DNA of 14,585 nt from Rhizobiales bacterium UBA697 (lineage in GTDB: Bacteria; Pseudomonadota; Alphaproteobacteria; Rhizobiales; Ancalomicrobiaceae), in contig DBMN01000094.1 of assembly GCA_002298965.1 (NCBI GenBank), forward strand, positions 1 through 14,585. The letters are read 5' to 3'. Below are positions 1-6,513 of this stretch, piece by piece. The notes under the pieces are model-generated. The model was not told the origin of the DNA. It searched no databases and saw nothing but the letters and a program-made list of their open reading frames with translations. The position numbers were made by a program, and so were the translations under genes. Every line of letters starts with the position of its first letter. Position 1 is the stretch's first letter.

Positions 1-1
1 C

Positions 2-808
2 GGCCGGGCGCTCGCCCGCGTCGTCGCGGCCCGTGCCGCCCGCGGCGCCGAGCCCCTGACGCTCGCCGCCGTCTATCCCTTCTCCTGCCACCACTACCAG
101 CTCTGCCACTGGCTCGAAGCCGCCGGCCTCGTGCCGGAACGCGACGTGCGCATGGTGGTGGTGCCGCCGCCGCACATGGTCGAGGCGATGGCGTCCGGCA
201 GCGTCGACGTCGTCTGCGTCGGTGCGCCCAGGACCAGCCGTGCCGTCGAGGCCGGCGTCGGTCGCCTGCTGATGCCGGCGTCGGCGCTCTGGCCGGCGGT
301 GCCGGAAAAGGTCGTGGCGCTGCGCGAGAGCGTGGCCGCCGAGCGCACCGAGGAGACCGCGGCACTGATCCGCGCCCTCGACCGCGCCTCGCAATGGTGC
401 GACGACCCGGCCAACCGCGCCGATCTCGCCGCTCTCCTCGCCCGCCCCGACGTCGTCGGCGTCGAGGCCGCCGTGGTCGAGCGCGCCCTCGCCGGCCTCC
501 TGCCGGTCGAGAACGGCAGCAAGCCGATGCGGGTTCCGGGCTTCCTGCGCTTCCACGGCGACGGACCGACAGGCCCGGTCAACCGGCCGCGCGAGGCCGA
601 CGGCCTGTGGTTCGCCGCCCAGATGCTGCGCCGCGGCCAGTTCGCCGATCGCGCCGCCGCCTTCGAAGCCGCCCGCGCCACCTTCTCCCCGGCGATCCGC
701 GACGCCGTCCTCGGTCGCCCGAGCCTCGCCGGCGGCGAGACGGTGACGACCTTCGCCGGCCCGGTCTTCTCCGGCGACCGCCCCGACGCCTGGCTCGAGG
801 CGGTCTGA
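2..808 (+). CDS. NrtA/NasS/CmpA-family nitrate-binding-like protein, C-terminal part (5' truncated)
   Basis: The frame is open from base 2 and ends at a TGA at 806-808, giving 268 residues; the true start lies left of the window (family members are about 400 residues). It resembles the substrate-binding proteins of nitrate/bicarbonate ABC transporters: a Tyr-Pro-Phe-Ser-Cys-His-His segment, then PPPHMVEAMASGSVDVVCVG, matching the family's ligand-domain segment (PPxxMVxxLxxGxxDGxxVGEP), and a later DGLWFAAQMLRRGQ matching the conserved W-x-x-x-Q-M-x-R-W-G-Q region. Such proteins either deliver nitrate to an importer or, as NasS, sit in the cytoplasm and hold the antiterminator NasT until nitrate or nitrite is bound. 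Without the N-terminus (signal peptide or not) and the upstream gene, the two roles cannot be separated. The CVGAP here replaces the more usual VGEP, so the ligand pocket may differ. The gene converges on the next one with only 13 bases between stops. Confidence 0.8.
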   Translation, partial: GRALARVVAARAARGAEPLTLAAVYPFSCHHYQLCHWLEAAGLVPERDVRMVVVPPPHMVEAMASGSVDVVCVGAPRTSRAVEAGVGRLLMPASALWPAVPEKVVALRESVAAERTEETAALIRALDRASQWCDDPANRADLAALLARPDVVGVEAAVVERALAGLLPVENGSKPMRVPGFLRFHGDGPTGPVNRPREADGLWFAAQMLRRGQFADRAAAFEAARATFSPAIRDAVLGRPSLAGGETVTTFAGPVFSGDRPDAWLEAV

Positions 809-821
809 GCGGATCGCGACC

Positions 822-1334
822 TCACCGGATCCCGGCGAAGCGCCAGCCGAGGAAGAACGAGAGGCCTGCGACCGAAACGGCGTTGAGCCCGAGAAGGGCG
901 CCCGCCGCCTCACCGCTCCATGGGCCCAGCGCCGCGCCGAGACCGAACCGGGCGACGGCGAAGACGACGGCGAGCCCGACCAGCAGCCCCCGCGACCACC
1001 GCGCCTCGTCGGCGCGGAAGGCGAGGACGGCGAGCATCAGGCAGGGCACGAGGAAGAGTTCCGCCCCGCTCGCGGCGCCGAAGAGCCTGGTGGCGAGAAG
1101 CGTGTCGATCGCCCCGACGATCGGCAGCGCGAGCCGGGCGGCGAGCGAATGCCGCCGCGCGAGGAGCGCGATCGCGGCATAGGCCGGCAAGGTCGCGACC
1201 GTCGGCCAGGCGGCGAGCCCATCGCCCGCCACCCAGCCGACCCACAACGGATAGAACGGCTTGTTGGCGACGATCAGCCAGGCGGTCGCGGCCGTCGTCG
1301 CCGCGCGCGCGTCGTCTTCCGCCTCCGCCGTCAT
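822..1334 (-). CDS. Unrecognised small integral membrane protein
   Basis: 170 residues, reading leftward from an ATG at 1334 to a TGA at 822-824. The start overlaps the stop of the DUF1295 gene as ATGA, a sign of translational coupling, and this fixes the start; the frame is open much farther upstream but that is antisense to other genes. Sequence: a short acidic N-terminus (MTAEAEDDAR), then a conspicuous ANKPFYPLWVGWVAGDG segment, followed by about four to five hydrophobic helices (roughly residues 46-58, 66-84, 91-106, 113-130, 144-165). I recall similar NKPFYPLY-type proteins near fatty-acid-modifying genes in alphaproteobacteria but cannot name the family. No catalytic motif is visible. 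Its position in the DUF1295 unit, divergent from a cyclopropane-synthase-like gene, suggests a role in membrane lipid modification; that is inference. Confidence 0.75.
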   Translation of the reverse strand: MTAEAEDDARAATTAATAWLIVANKPFYPLWVGWVAGDGLAAWPTVATLPAYAAIALLARRHSLAARLALPIVGAIDTLLATRLFGAASGAELFLVPCLMLAVLAFRADEARWSRGLLVGLAVVFAVARFGLGAALGPWSGEAAGALLGLNAVSVAGLSFFLGWRFAGIR

Positions 1335-2131
1335 CGTCCCGCCTCCGGCGCTTGCCCACGCGGCAGACGCGGAAAGAAGGCCGGCACGCGGTCCCGATAG
1401 ACGGCGAAGGCCGCGCCGCGGCTCGAAGCCATGTGGGCCTCGAGCGGCGGGATGCCGGAGACACGCGTCAGCAGCCAGCCCATCATCGCCGGTGCCGCGA
1501 GGGCGAGGAGGCCGATCGGCCAGAGGACCGGCGCCGACAGGGCGAAGAGCGCGAAGGCGCACCAGCCCAGCCATTCGAAGAAATAGTTGGGATGGCGCGA
1601 CCAGCCCCACAGCCCGACGTCGCAGACCCGACCCGGCCCGCCCGTCCGGCGGAATCGCGCGAGCTGCGCATCGGCCACCGCCGCCCCGAGGATCGCGCCG
1701 ACGAGGAGGACCGTCGCCGACCCGTCGACGAGGTTCGGGAACGGCGCCGGATTGGCGCTCGCCAGATGGATCGCCGCGACCAGCACGATGCCGGCGACGG
1801 CCTGGATCTGCAGGAAGACGAAGAGCCGCCGCGGGAAGGCCTCGCCCCACTGACGCGCGAGTTCGGCATAACGCGGGTCGTCGCCGGCGCCGCGCGTCCG
1901 TGCCGCGATGTGAGTCGCGAGCCGCCCCGACCAGAGCGCGACGAGGAGACCGACGAGCCAGGCCCGCCCACCACCGCCCGCAGCCACGACCGCGAGGAGC
2001 CCGCCGACGCCGACCGATGCCGACCAGATCGCGTCGATCCAGCCGCTCTTCCCCGTCGCCAGCCGGACCACCCAGGCGGCGGTCATGGCGAGGGGGAGGA
2101 GCGCGACGGCGGCGAGAAGCGTGAGCGACAT
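1331..2131 (-). CDS. DUF1295 family membrane protein (steroid 5-alpha-reductase-like fold)
   Basis: 266 residues with about seven hydrophobic segments. The C-terminal half carries the hallmark WSRHPNYFFEWLGW (177-190), the conserved Arg-His-Pro-Asn-Tyr block of isoprenylcysteine methyltransferase/steroid 5-alpha-reductase-like enzymes, and ends with the DUF1295 signature GIPPLEAHMASSRG...FAVYRDRVPAFFP (227-254). Family members are integral membrane enzymes thought to reduce or modify lipid-like substrates with NADPH or another nucleotide cofactor; the substrate is unknown. A GGAGA at about 2140-2144 precedes the ATG at 2131. It is divergent from the cyclopropane-synthase-like gene (185 bases between starts) and its stop overlaps the downstream membrane-protein start. 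DUF1295 genes commonly sit beside cfa-like genes in alphaproteobacteria, often in stress-induced lipid-modification clusters; that context is known, the exact reaction is not. Confidence 0.88.
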   Translation of the reverse strand: MSLTLLAAVALLPLAMTAAWVVRLATGKSGWIDAIWSASVGVGGLLAVVAAGGGGRAWLVGLLVALWSGRLATHIAARTRGAGDDPRYAELARQWGEAFPRRLFVFLQIQAVAGIVLVAAIHLASANPAPFPNLVDGSATVLLVGAILGAAVADAQLARFRRTGGPGRVCDVGLWGWSRHPNYFFEWLGWCAFALFALSAPVLWPIGLLALAAPAMMGWLLTRVSGIPPLEAHMASSRGAAFAVYRDRVPAFFPRLPRGQAPEAGR

Positions 2132-2316
2132 GGGGTGTCTCCGGCGGATCGCGTCGGCGTCCTCTCTCCTCTACGTCGGAAACCCGCCGACGGATCGCTC
2201 GGCCCGCTCCGTCGGGCGCATTCCGAGAAATTTGCCGCGGCGATGAACCGCCGGCCGCCGTCGCTGCGTATCTCCTCGGACAAGCCGATCCCGGAACCGA
2301 CGCGAGAGAGGTCGAC

Positions 2317-3552
2317 ATGAGCCATACCGAGGACAATTCGTTCGGCGCCGCCGACGTCGCGGCCTTCGCCGGCGACCGCATCCGCGGCATCCGCGCGCGC
2401 CTCTTCGACCAGTTGCTCGCCGGCCTCGCCCACGGCCGGCTGCGGGTGATCCTGCCCTCGGGCGCGAGCTTCGCCCGCACCGGCCGTGCCCCCGGCCCCG
2501 ACGCCACCATTCGGCTCCGCAACTGGCGCGCCCTCGGCCGCATCCTGACGCGCGGCGACATCGGTTTCGCCGAAGGCCACATCGCCGGCGACTGGACGAG
2601 CCCCGACCTCGTCGCGCTGATCCGCCTCGCCGCGCTGAACACCGCCGAGCTGCGCCGCGCCGTGCGCGGCAATCCCCTCTTCCGCGGTCTCGAGCGCCTG
2701 CGCCACCTCGCGCGCGGCAACACGCGACGCGGCAGCCGGCGCAACATCGAGGCCCACTACGACCTCGGCAACGACTTCTATCGCCTGTGGCTCGACCCCT
2801 CGATGCTCTATTCCTCGGCGATCTTCGATGCGACGACGCCGACGCTCGAAGCCGCGCAAGCCAAGAAGCTCGACCGCATCGTCGAGCTGCTCGACCTCTC
2901 CGGCGGCGACCACGTGCTCGAGATCGGCTGCGGCTGGGGAGCGCTCGCCGCCCGGCTCGGCGAGGCGGGGGCCTCCGTCACCGGCATCACACTCTCGCCG
3001 TCGCAGCTCGCCTGGGCGCGCGACACGATCGCCGAACGCGGGCTCGAGGGCACCGTCGACCTGCGGCTTCAGGACTATCGCGACGTCGCCGAGCGTTTCG
3101 ACCGCGTCGTCTCGATCGAGATGTTCGAGGCGGTCGGCGAGGCCTGGTGGCCGACCTATTTCGCCGGCGTCGCCCGCGCCCTGAAGCCCGGCGGTCGCGC
3201 CGTCCTCCAGGTGATCTCGATCGCCGAGGACCGCTTCGACGACTATCGCCGCGACGCCGACTTCATCCAGAAGCACGTCTTCCCCGGCGGCTTCCTGCCG
3301 TCGCAGACCGCCTTCGCCGAAGCCGTCGCCAAGGCCGGCCTGCGCATCGAGGCGGCCGAGCACTTCGGCCTCTCCTATGCCGAGACGCTCGCCGAATGGC
3401 GCCGCCGCTTCCACGACCGCTGGCCGGAGATCGCCGCCGGCGGCTTCGACGATCGCTTCCGTCGGCTCTGGGACTACTACCTCGCCTATTGCGAGGCGGG
3501 GTTCCGCGAGGAGGCGATCGACGTCGGCCTCTACACCCTGGTTCACGCCTGA
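2317..3552 (+). CDS. Cyclopropane-fatty-acyl-phospholipid synthase family methyltransferase
   Basis: 411 residues. The family transfers the SAM methyl group to a double bond of phospholipid acyl chains at the inner membrane. Layout: N-terminal lipid-binding region (about 25-130), then NIEAHYDLGNDFY (143-155), the SAM-binding motif I LEIGCGWG (201-208), LQDYRDV (251-257), SIEMFEAVGE (267-276), and a C-terminal YYLAYCEAGFR segment. Compared from memory with E. coli Cfa, the bicarbonate-pocket Glu239, Ile268 and Tyr317 are kept (Glu271, Ile300, Tyr354), but Cys139 is Ser167 (YSSAIF) and His266 is Gln298 (VLQVIS). It therefore belongs to a variant subgroup and may not make ordinary cyclopropane rings; related enzymes in Rhodobacter act in furan fatty acid synthesis. 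A GAGAGAGG lies just upstream of the ATG. Two small envelope genes follow closely, and the DUF1295 unit is divergent. Confidence 0.9.
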   Translation: MSHTEDNSFGAADVAAFAGDRIRGIRARLFDQLLAGLAHGRLRVILPSGASFARTGRAPGPDATIRLRNWRALGRILTRGDIGFAEGHIAGDWTSPDLVALIRLAALNTAELRRAVRGNPLFRGLERLRHLARGNTRRGSRRNIEAHYDLGNDFYRLWLDPSMLYSSAIFDATTPTLEAAQAKKLDRIVELLDLSGGDHVLEIGCGWGALAARLGEAGASVTGITLSPSQLAWARDTIAERGLEGTVDLRLQDYRDVAERFDRVVSIEMFEAVGEAWWPTYFAGVARALKPGGRAVLQVISIAEDRFDDYRRDADFIQKHVFPGGFLPSQTAFAEAVAKAGLRIEAAEHFGLSYAETLAEWRRRFHDRWPEIAAGGFDDRFRRLWDYYLAYCEAGFREEAIDVGLYTLVHA

Positions 3553-3568
3553 GACGAGGAGATCCGCC

Positions 3569-3964
3569 ATGACCCGTACCGCATGGTCCTCCCCCGCCGT
3601 CGTCGCAGCCGCACTCCTCGTGCCGTTCCCCGGCCACGCCGCCGCCGAGCCTTCGCCCTTCGGCCTGTGGGCGCGCGGCGACGGCAAGGCCAAGGTCCGC
3701 ATCGAACGCTGCGGCGGCGACATCTGCGCCATCAACACCTGGATCCGCGAAGGGACATCCGGCGAGAAGGCGGGCGACCGCCTCGTCATGTCGGTCGCCC
3801 CCTCGGGCGCCGGCCGCTGGGCGGGCACCGCCTTCGATCCGCAGCGCGACCTCGACTATCGCCTCACCATGACGGTCGGCGAGGAGCGGATGACGACGCG
3901 CGGCTGCGTCCTCGCCGGCCTCGTCTGCAAGGACATGGGCTGGACCCGGCTCTCCCGCGACTGA
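3569..3964 (+). CDS. Exported DUF2147 protein
   Basis: 131 residues. An N-terminal signal peptide is evident (Arg at 3, hydrophobic VVAAALLVPF at 11-20, cleavage near AAA-EP around 26/27), so the mature protein is periplasmic. The mature part shows the DUF2147 pattern: FGLWARGDGKAKVRIERCGGDICAINTWI (31-59) and a C-terminal Thr-Arg-Gly-Cys...Cys-Lys-Asp-Met-Gly-Trp-Thr-Arg. Four cysteines (48, 53, 113, 120) could form two disulfides. The usual second CG of the family (CGxxxCG) is CA here. Function of DUF2147 is not established. The ATG at 3569 lies 16 bases after the synthase stop and follows a GACGAGGAGA ribosome-binding sequence; the frame is open 5' of this only as antiphase sequence inside the synthase gene, and the signal peptide confirms the start. 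Likely same transcript as the synthase. Confidence 0.85.
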   Translation: MTRTAWSSPAVVAAALLVPFPGHAAAEPSPFGLWARGDGKAKVRIERCGGDICAINTWIREGTSGEKAGDRLVMSVAPSGAGRWAGTAFDPQRDLDYRLTMTVGEERMTTRGCVLAGLVCKDMGWTRLSRD

Positions 3965-3984
3965 CCGCCCGAAAGGACGCCCCG

Positions 3985-4392
3985 ATGAAGACGCTCCTCG
4001 TCGCCCATGTCGCCACCGCGACGGCCTTCCTCGCCCTCGACGCCGTCTGGCTGACGCTGATGGCCGACCGGATCTATCGTCCGGCGATGGGCGACATGGT
4101 GCTCGACGGCTTCCGCCTCTTGCCCGCGATCGTCTTCTACCTCGTCTATGTCGTCGGCCTCGTCCATTTCGGCGTGAAGCCGGGCCTCGCCGGCGACGCC
4201 ATGGCCACGATCGGCAACGCCGCCCTCTTCGGCCTCGTCGCCTACGCCACCTACGACCTCACCAATCAGGCGACGCTGAAGCACTGGTCGACGGTTCTCA
4301 CGGTCGCCGACATCGCCTGGGGCACGGTCGCCTCGACGCTCGCCGCCCTCGCCGGCCGCGCCGCCGCCCTGTGGATCGCCCCGACCGCCTGA
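3985..4392 (+). CDS. DUF2177 family integral membrane protein
   Basis: 135 residues with four predicted membrane helices (about 5-26, 45-64, 75-90, 107-130). Conserved DUF2177 blocks are present: LDAVWLTLMADRIYR (18-32), FYLVYVVGLVHFGVKPG in the middle, and the strongly diagnostic LVAYATYDLTNQATLKHWS followed by DIAWGTVAS. The family has no assigned reaction; it is often found with cfa-like, DUF1295, DUF1365 and FAD-amine-oxidase-like genes in alpha- and gammaproteobacteria, in clusters tied to photooxidative or envelope stress, so a part in lipid modification is a reasonable inference. The ATG follows GAAAGGAC by about 8 bases and the gene starts 20 bases after the DUF2147 stop, consistent with a three-gene operon starting at the synthase. 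Confidence 0.88.
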   Translation: MKTLLVAHVATATAFLALDAVWLTLMADRIYRPAMGDMVLDGFRLLPAIVFYLVYVVGLVHFGVKPGLAGDAMATIGNAALFGLVAYATYDLTNQATLKHWSTVLTVADIAWGTVASTLAALAGRAAALWIAPTA

Positions 4393-4401
4393 TCGACGAG
4401 C

Positions 4402-4435
4402 GGTCAATCCGCGATCACGTGGCAGACGATTGACC
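4402..4435. repeat. Inverted repeat GGTCAAT...ATTGACC
   Basis: Perfect 7-base arms (4402-4408, 4429-4435) separated by 20 bases, starting 10 bases after the DUF2177 stop codon. No T-run follows, so it is a weak terminator candidate; the right arm also contains TTGACC, a possible -35-like element. Role unknown. Confidence 0.35.
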
Positions 4436-4634
4436 ATGGGATCGTCTCGCGCGACGGCGCCCGTGCCACCGGACGGGCGGCAGACGACGTCGACATTTCT
4501 CCGGTGTCACAGACGCTTGACGCGGCCGCCCGACGGCCGCGAATGCCATTTCGTCGCATGCCGTAGTCCTCCGATCGGGAGCAATGCGCGAGGCATCCCG
4601 TCACCTCGGCGCGCCTCGGGATGGAACCGATAAT

Positions 4635-4656
4635 TGCGAATATTCGGATGTTCGCA
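4635..4656. promoter_or_regulatory. Candidate operator in AT-rich patch upstream of cytochrome gene
   Basis: TGCGAA (4635-4640) and TTCGCA (4651-4656) form an inverted repeat with a 10-base spacer, and the palindrome CGAATATTCG (4637-4646) overlaps the left arm. It lies about 126 bases before the cytochrome ATG in otherwise GC-rich DNA. Such ATTCG-containing palindromes are reminiscent of sites of ArsR-type sulfide sensors (SqrR/BigR group), which would suit a sulfur operon, but I cannot verify a match. Confidence 0.3.
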
Positions 4657-4781
4657 TCCACCGACGAGGCGCGGTTCGTGCCGCTCGGGAGAGAGGGGCA
4701 GGCACGATCGGTCGGCGGAGCATCGGATCACCGGGAGGAGCGCCGTCGCGTCCGGCGGGCCGACCAACGTGGAGCCGGACG

Positions 4782-5171
4782 ATGCGTCGTCTCTTCGCCG
4801 CCACCCTCATCGCCGCCGCCGGCGTCCTCGCCGCCACCCAGGCCCTCGCCTACGACGCCGACTGGAAGCGGGGGCGCATCTACTATCGCAGCGTCTGCAC
4901 CGCCTGCCACGTCGCCGAGCCGATCGGCTCGATCGCGCCCTCGACCCGCACCAAGGCGGAATGGGCCGACTATCTGAAGGCCGACAGCCACGCCAAGGGC
5001 AAGGACAAGGTCTCGACCTACGTCTCCAAGGCCCACCGCGCCGCCATCAAGGGCGCCAACAAGGCGGCGGAGAAGTTCGCCGAGGTCGCCGACGAGGAGC
5101 TCGCCGCCGACATCGCCGCCTTCCTCGCCCGCGGAGCCAAGGACGGCGACGAACCCGCCTCCTGCAACTGA
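4782..5171 (+). CDS. Small exported c-type cytochrome of the sulfur module
   Basis: 129 residues. A clear signal peptide (MRRLFAATLIAAAGVLAATQALA, cleavage about 23/24) sends it to the periplasm. One heme-attachment motif is present, CTACH at 39-43, so heme c would be bound through Cys39 and Cys42 with His43 as proximal ligand. After the start codon the protein has no methionine at all, so the usual Met sixth ligand is missing; His70 and His85 are the only other histidines. The C-terminus carries a lone Cys128 (ASCN). Lysine- and alanine-rich helices fill the rest. GGAG at 4771-4774 supports the ATG. It is first in a unit with a YeeE-type transporter and a triple rhodanese, so it may take electrons from, or sense, a sulfur species; that role is inferred. 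It is not clearly SoxX or another named cytochrome. Confidence 0.85.
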   Translation: MRRLFAATLIAAAGVLAATQALAYDADWKRGRIYYRSVCTACHVAEPIGSIAPSTRTKAEWADYLKADSHAKGKDKVSTYVSKAHRAAIKGANKAAEKFAEVADEELAADIAAFLARGAKDGDEPASCN

Positions 5172-5192
5172 TCGACCGACCCCGTCCGCAGC

Positions 5193-5232
5193 GGGACGCG
5201 CGCGACGCCGAACCCTCGGCGCGCATCGTCCC
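5193..5232. repeat. Intergenic hairpin between cytochrome and transporter genes
   Basis: GGGACG (5193-5198) pairs with CGTCCC (5227-5232) and CGCGC (5199-5203) with GCGCG (5219-5223), with a 3-base bulge on the right arm; an alternative inner pairing of GCCG (5207-5210) with CGGC (5217-5220) is also possible. It lies in the 78-base gap between two co-directional genes and has no T-run, so it could be a partial attenuator or an mRNA-stability element that lowers expression of the downstream genes relative to the cytochrome. Confidence 0.4.
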
Positions 5233-5249
5233 GTCATGGGAGAACCAGC

Positions 5250-6491
5250 ATGAGCGCAGACGCCAAACCCCGCTTTCCGGGCCTGAGGGAGGACTGGAAC
5301 AAGCTCTTCGTCGAGGAATGGTCGCCCTATCTCGGGGCGATCCTCCTCGTCCTCCTCGTCGTCGCCCTGATGACCACCGGCCTCTTCTGGGGTGTCTTCG
5401 GCGGCGTCAAATACTGGGGCGATCGGCTGAACTCGGCGATCGGGCTCGGCGGCCTGCTCGGCATCGCCGAGCCGAAGGAAGGCCTCCTCGGCCACCGTAT
5501 GAGCCTGATGAACATCCTGCTCGTCGCCGGAGCCGCCACCGCCGCGCTGCTCTCCGGCCAGTTCGCCGTCAACCGCCCGCCCAAGATCGAATATGTCTGG
5601 GCGGCTCTCGGCGGCTCCATGATGGGGATCGGCGCCGCGCTCGCCGGCGGCTGCACCACCGGCGGATTCTTCAACCCGGTCGTCCATTCCTCGCCCGCCG
5701 GCTGGGCGATGTGGGCGGGCCTGCTCGCCGGCGCCTGGATCGGTCTCAAGGCGCTCCTGTGGACGCTCGACAACGTCGAATGGGGCACCGCCGCGCCGAT
5801 GCCCTGGCAGGTTCCGCCGGCCGTGAAGCGGCTCTATCCGGTCGTCGGCCTCGCCGCGATCGTCGGCGTCGTCGCCTGGTCCGCCTCGTGGTGGGCCTCG
5901 CCCGACAAGCAGATCGCCACCCGCGCCATCATCGTCGCCGTCGGCTTCGCCATCGGCTTCGTCATGCACCGTTCGCGCCTGTGCTTCGCCCGCTCGATCC
6001 GCGAGCCCTTCATGACCGCCGAGGGCACCATGACCAAGGCCGTCATCCTCGCCATGGCCGTGGGCATGCCGATCGCCGCCCTGCTCTTCCGCGCCAAGGT
6101 GATCGACCCCTACGTCGCCATTCCCGCCACCTTCTGGCTCGGCTCGCTCGTCGGCGGCGTGATCTTCGGCTTCGGCATGGTCTTCGCGGGCGGTTGCGCC
6201 TCGGGCGCGCTGTGGCGGATGGGCGAGGGCCACCTCAAGCTCTGGGTCGCCATGGCCTTCTTCGCCTGGGTCGGCTCGATCGCCGCCGCGATCTTCAAGA
6301 AGACCGGCCTCACCGCCATCGACGAGACCAACGTCGAGACCTGGGAAATCACCGGGATCGGCCGCCAGGCCTTCCTGCCCGACATGCTCGGCGGCTGGGG
6401 CCTCGCCCTCCTCGTCGGCTTCGGGCTGCTCGCGCTCTGGTACGCGATCGTCCGCTGGAACGAGACCACCGAGAAACTCACCGTCCTGTGA
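5250..6491 (+). CDS. YeeE/YedE (TsuA-like) sulfur-compound transporter
   Basis: 413 residues, integral inner-membrane protein with about ten hydrophobic segments in two pseudo-repeated halves. Half one carries GGSMMGIGAALAGGCTTGGF with Cys135; half two carries MHRSRLCFARSIREPF with Cys245 and FGFGMVFAGGCASGALWRMG with Cys316. Members of this family (thiosulfate transporter TsuA/YeeE) relay thiosulfate through conserved cysteines; three cysteines in these contexts support a sulfur-species permease. Which species is carried cannot be read from sequence. The N-terminus (residues 1-25) is soluble and charged, before a first helix at about 27-50. The usual small TusA-like partner (TsuB/YeeD) is not in the window; instead a cytochrome lies before it and a triple rhodanese 22 bases after it. 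GGGAGAA at about 5238-5244 precedes the ATG. Confidence 0.88.
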   Translation: MSADAKPRFPGLREDWNKLFVEEWSPYLGAILLVLLVVALMTTGLFWGVFGGVKYWGDRLNSAIGLGGLLGIAEPKEGLLGHRMSLMNILLVAGAATAALLSGQFAVNRPPKIEYVWAALGGSMMGIGAALAGGCTTGGFFNPVVHSSPAGWAMWAGLLAGAWIGLKALLWTLDNVEWGTAAPMPWQVPPAVKRLYPVVGLAAIVGVVAWSASWWASPDKQIATRAIIVAVGFAIGFVMHRSRLCFARSIREPFMTAEGTMTKAVILAMAVGMPIAALLFRAKVIDPYVAIPATFWLGSLVGGVIFGFGMVFAGGCASGALWRMGEGHLKLWVAMAFFAWVGSIAAAIFKKTGLTAIDETNVETWEITGIGRQAFLPDMLGGWGLALLVGFGLLALWYAIVRWNETTEKLTVL

Positions 6492-6513
6492 CGGATCTTC
6501 AGGGAGAAGACCG

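Larger units (their letters stand above)
4393..4781. other. 389-base intergenic region upstream of the sulfur module
   Basis: No convincing gene is seen on either strand; the short open frames here are arginine- or serine-rich and lack family resemblance. It holds a 7-base inverted repeat (GGTCAAT/ATTGACC, 4402-4408 and 4429-4435) just after the DUF2177 stop, a more AT-rich patch at 4623-4657 containing the palindrome CGAATATTCG, and a GGAG (4771-4774) seven bases before the cytochrome start. It should carry the terminator of the lipid cluster and the promoter of the sulfur module, but no clear -35/-10 pair could be picked. Confidence 0.6.

Noticed and set aside
2132..2316. GGAAC-type EcfG promoter between DUF1295 and the synthase gene
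   Set aside because: GGAAC near 2290 has no CGTT at 16-17 bases and would place the start inside the gene; GGAAAC near 2180 does not match the consensus.
822..2747. 641-codon minus-strand frame as one protein
   Set aside because: Only the last 170 codons are real; the rest is antisense to or off-frame with DUF1295 and the synthase gene, and the ATGA overlap at 1331-1334 gives a natural start.
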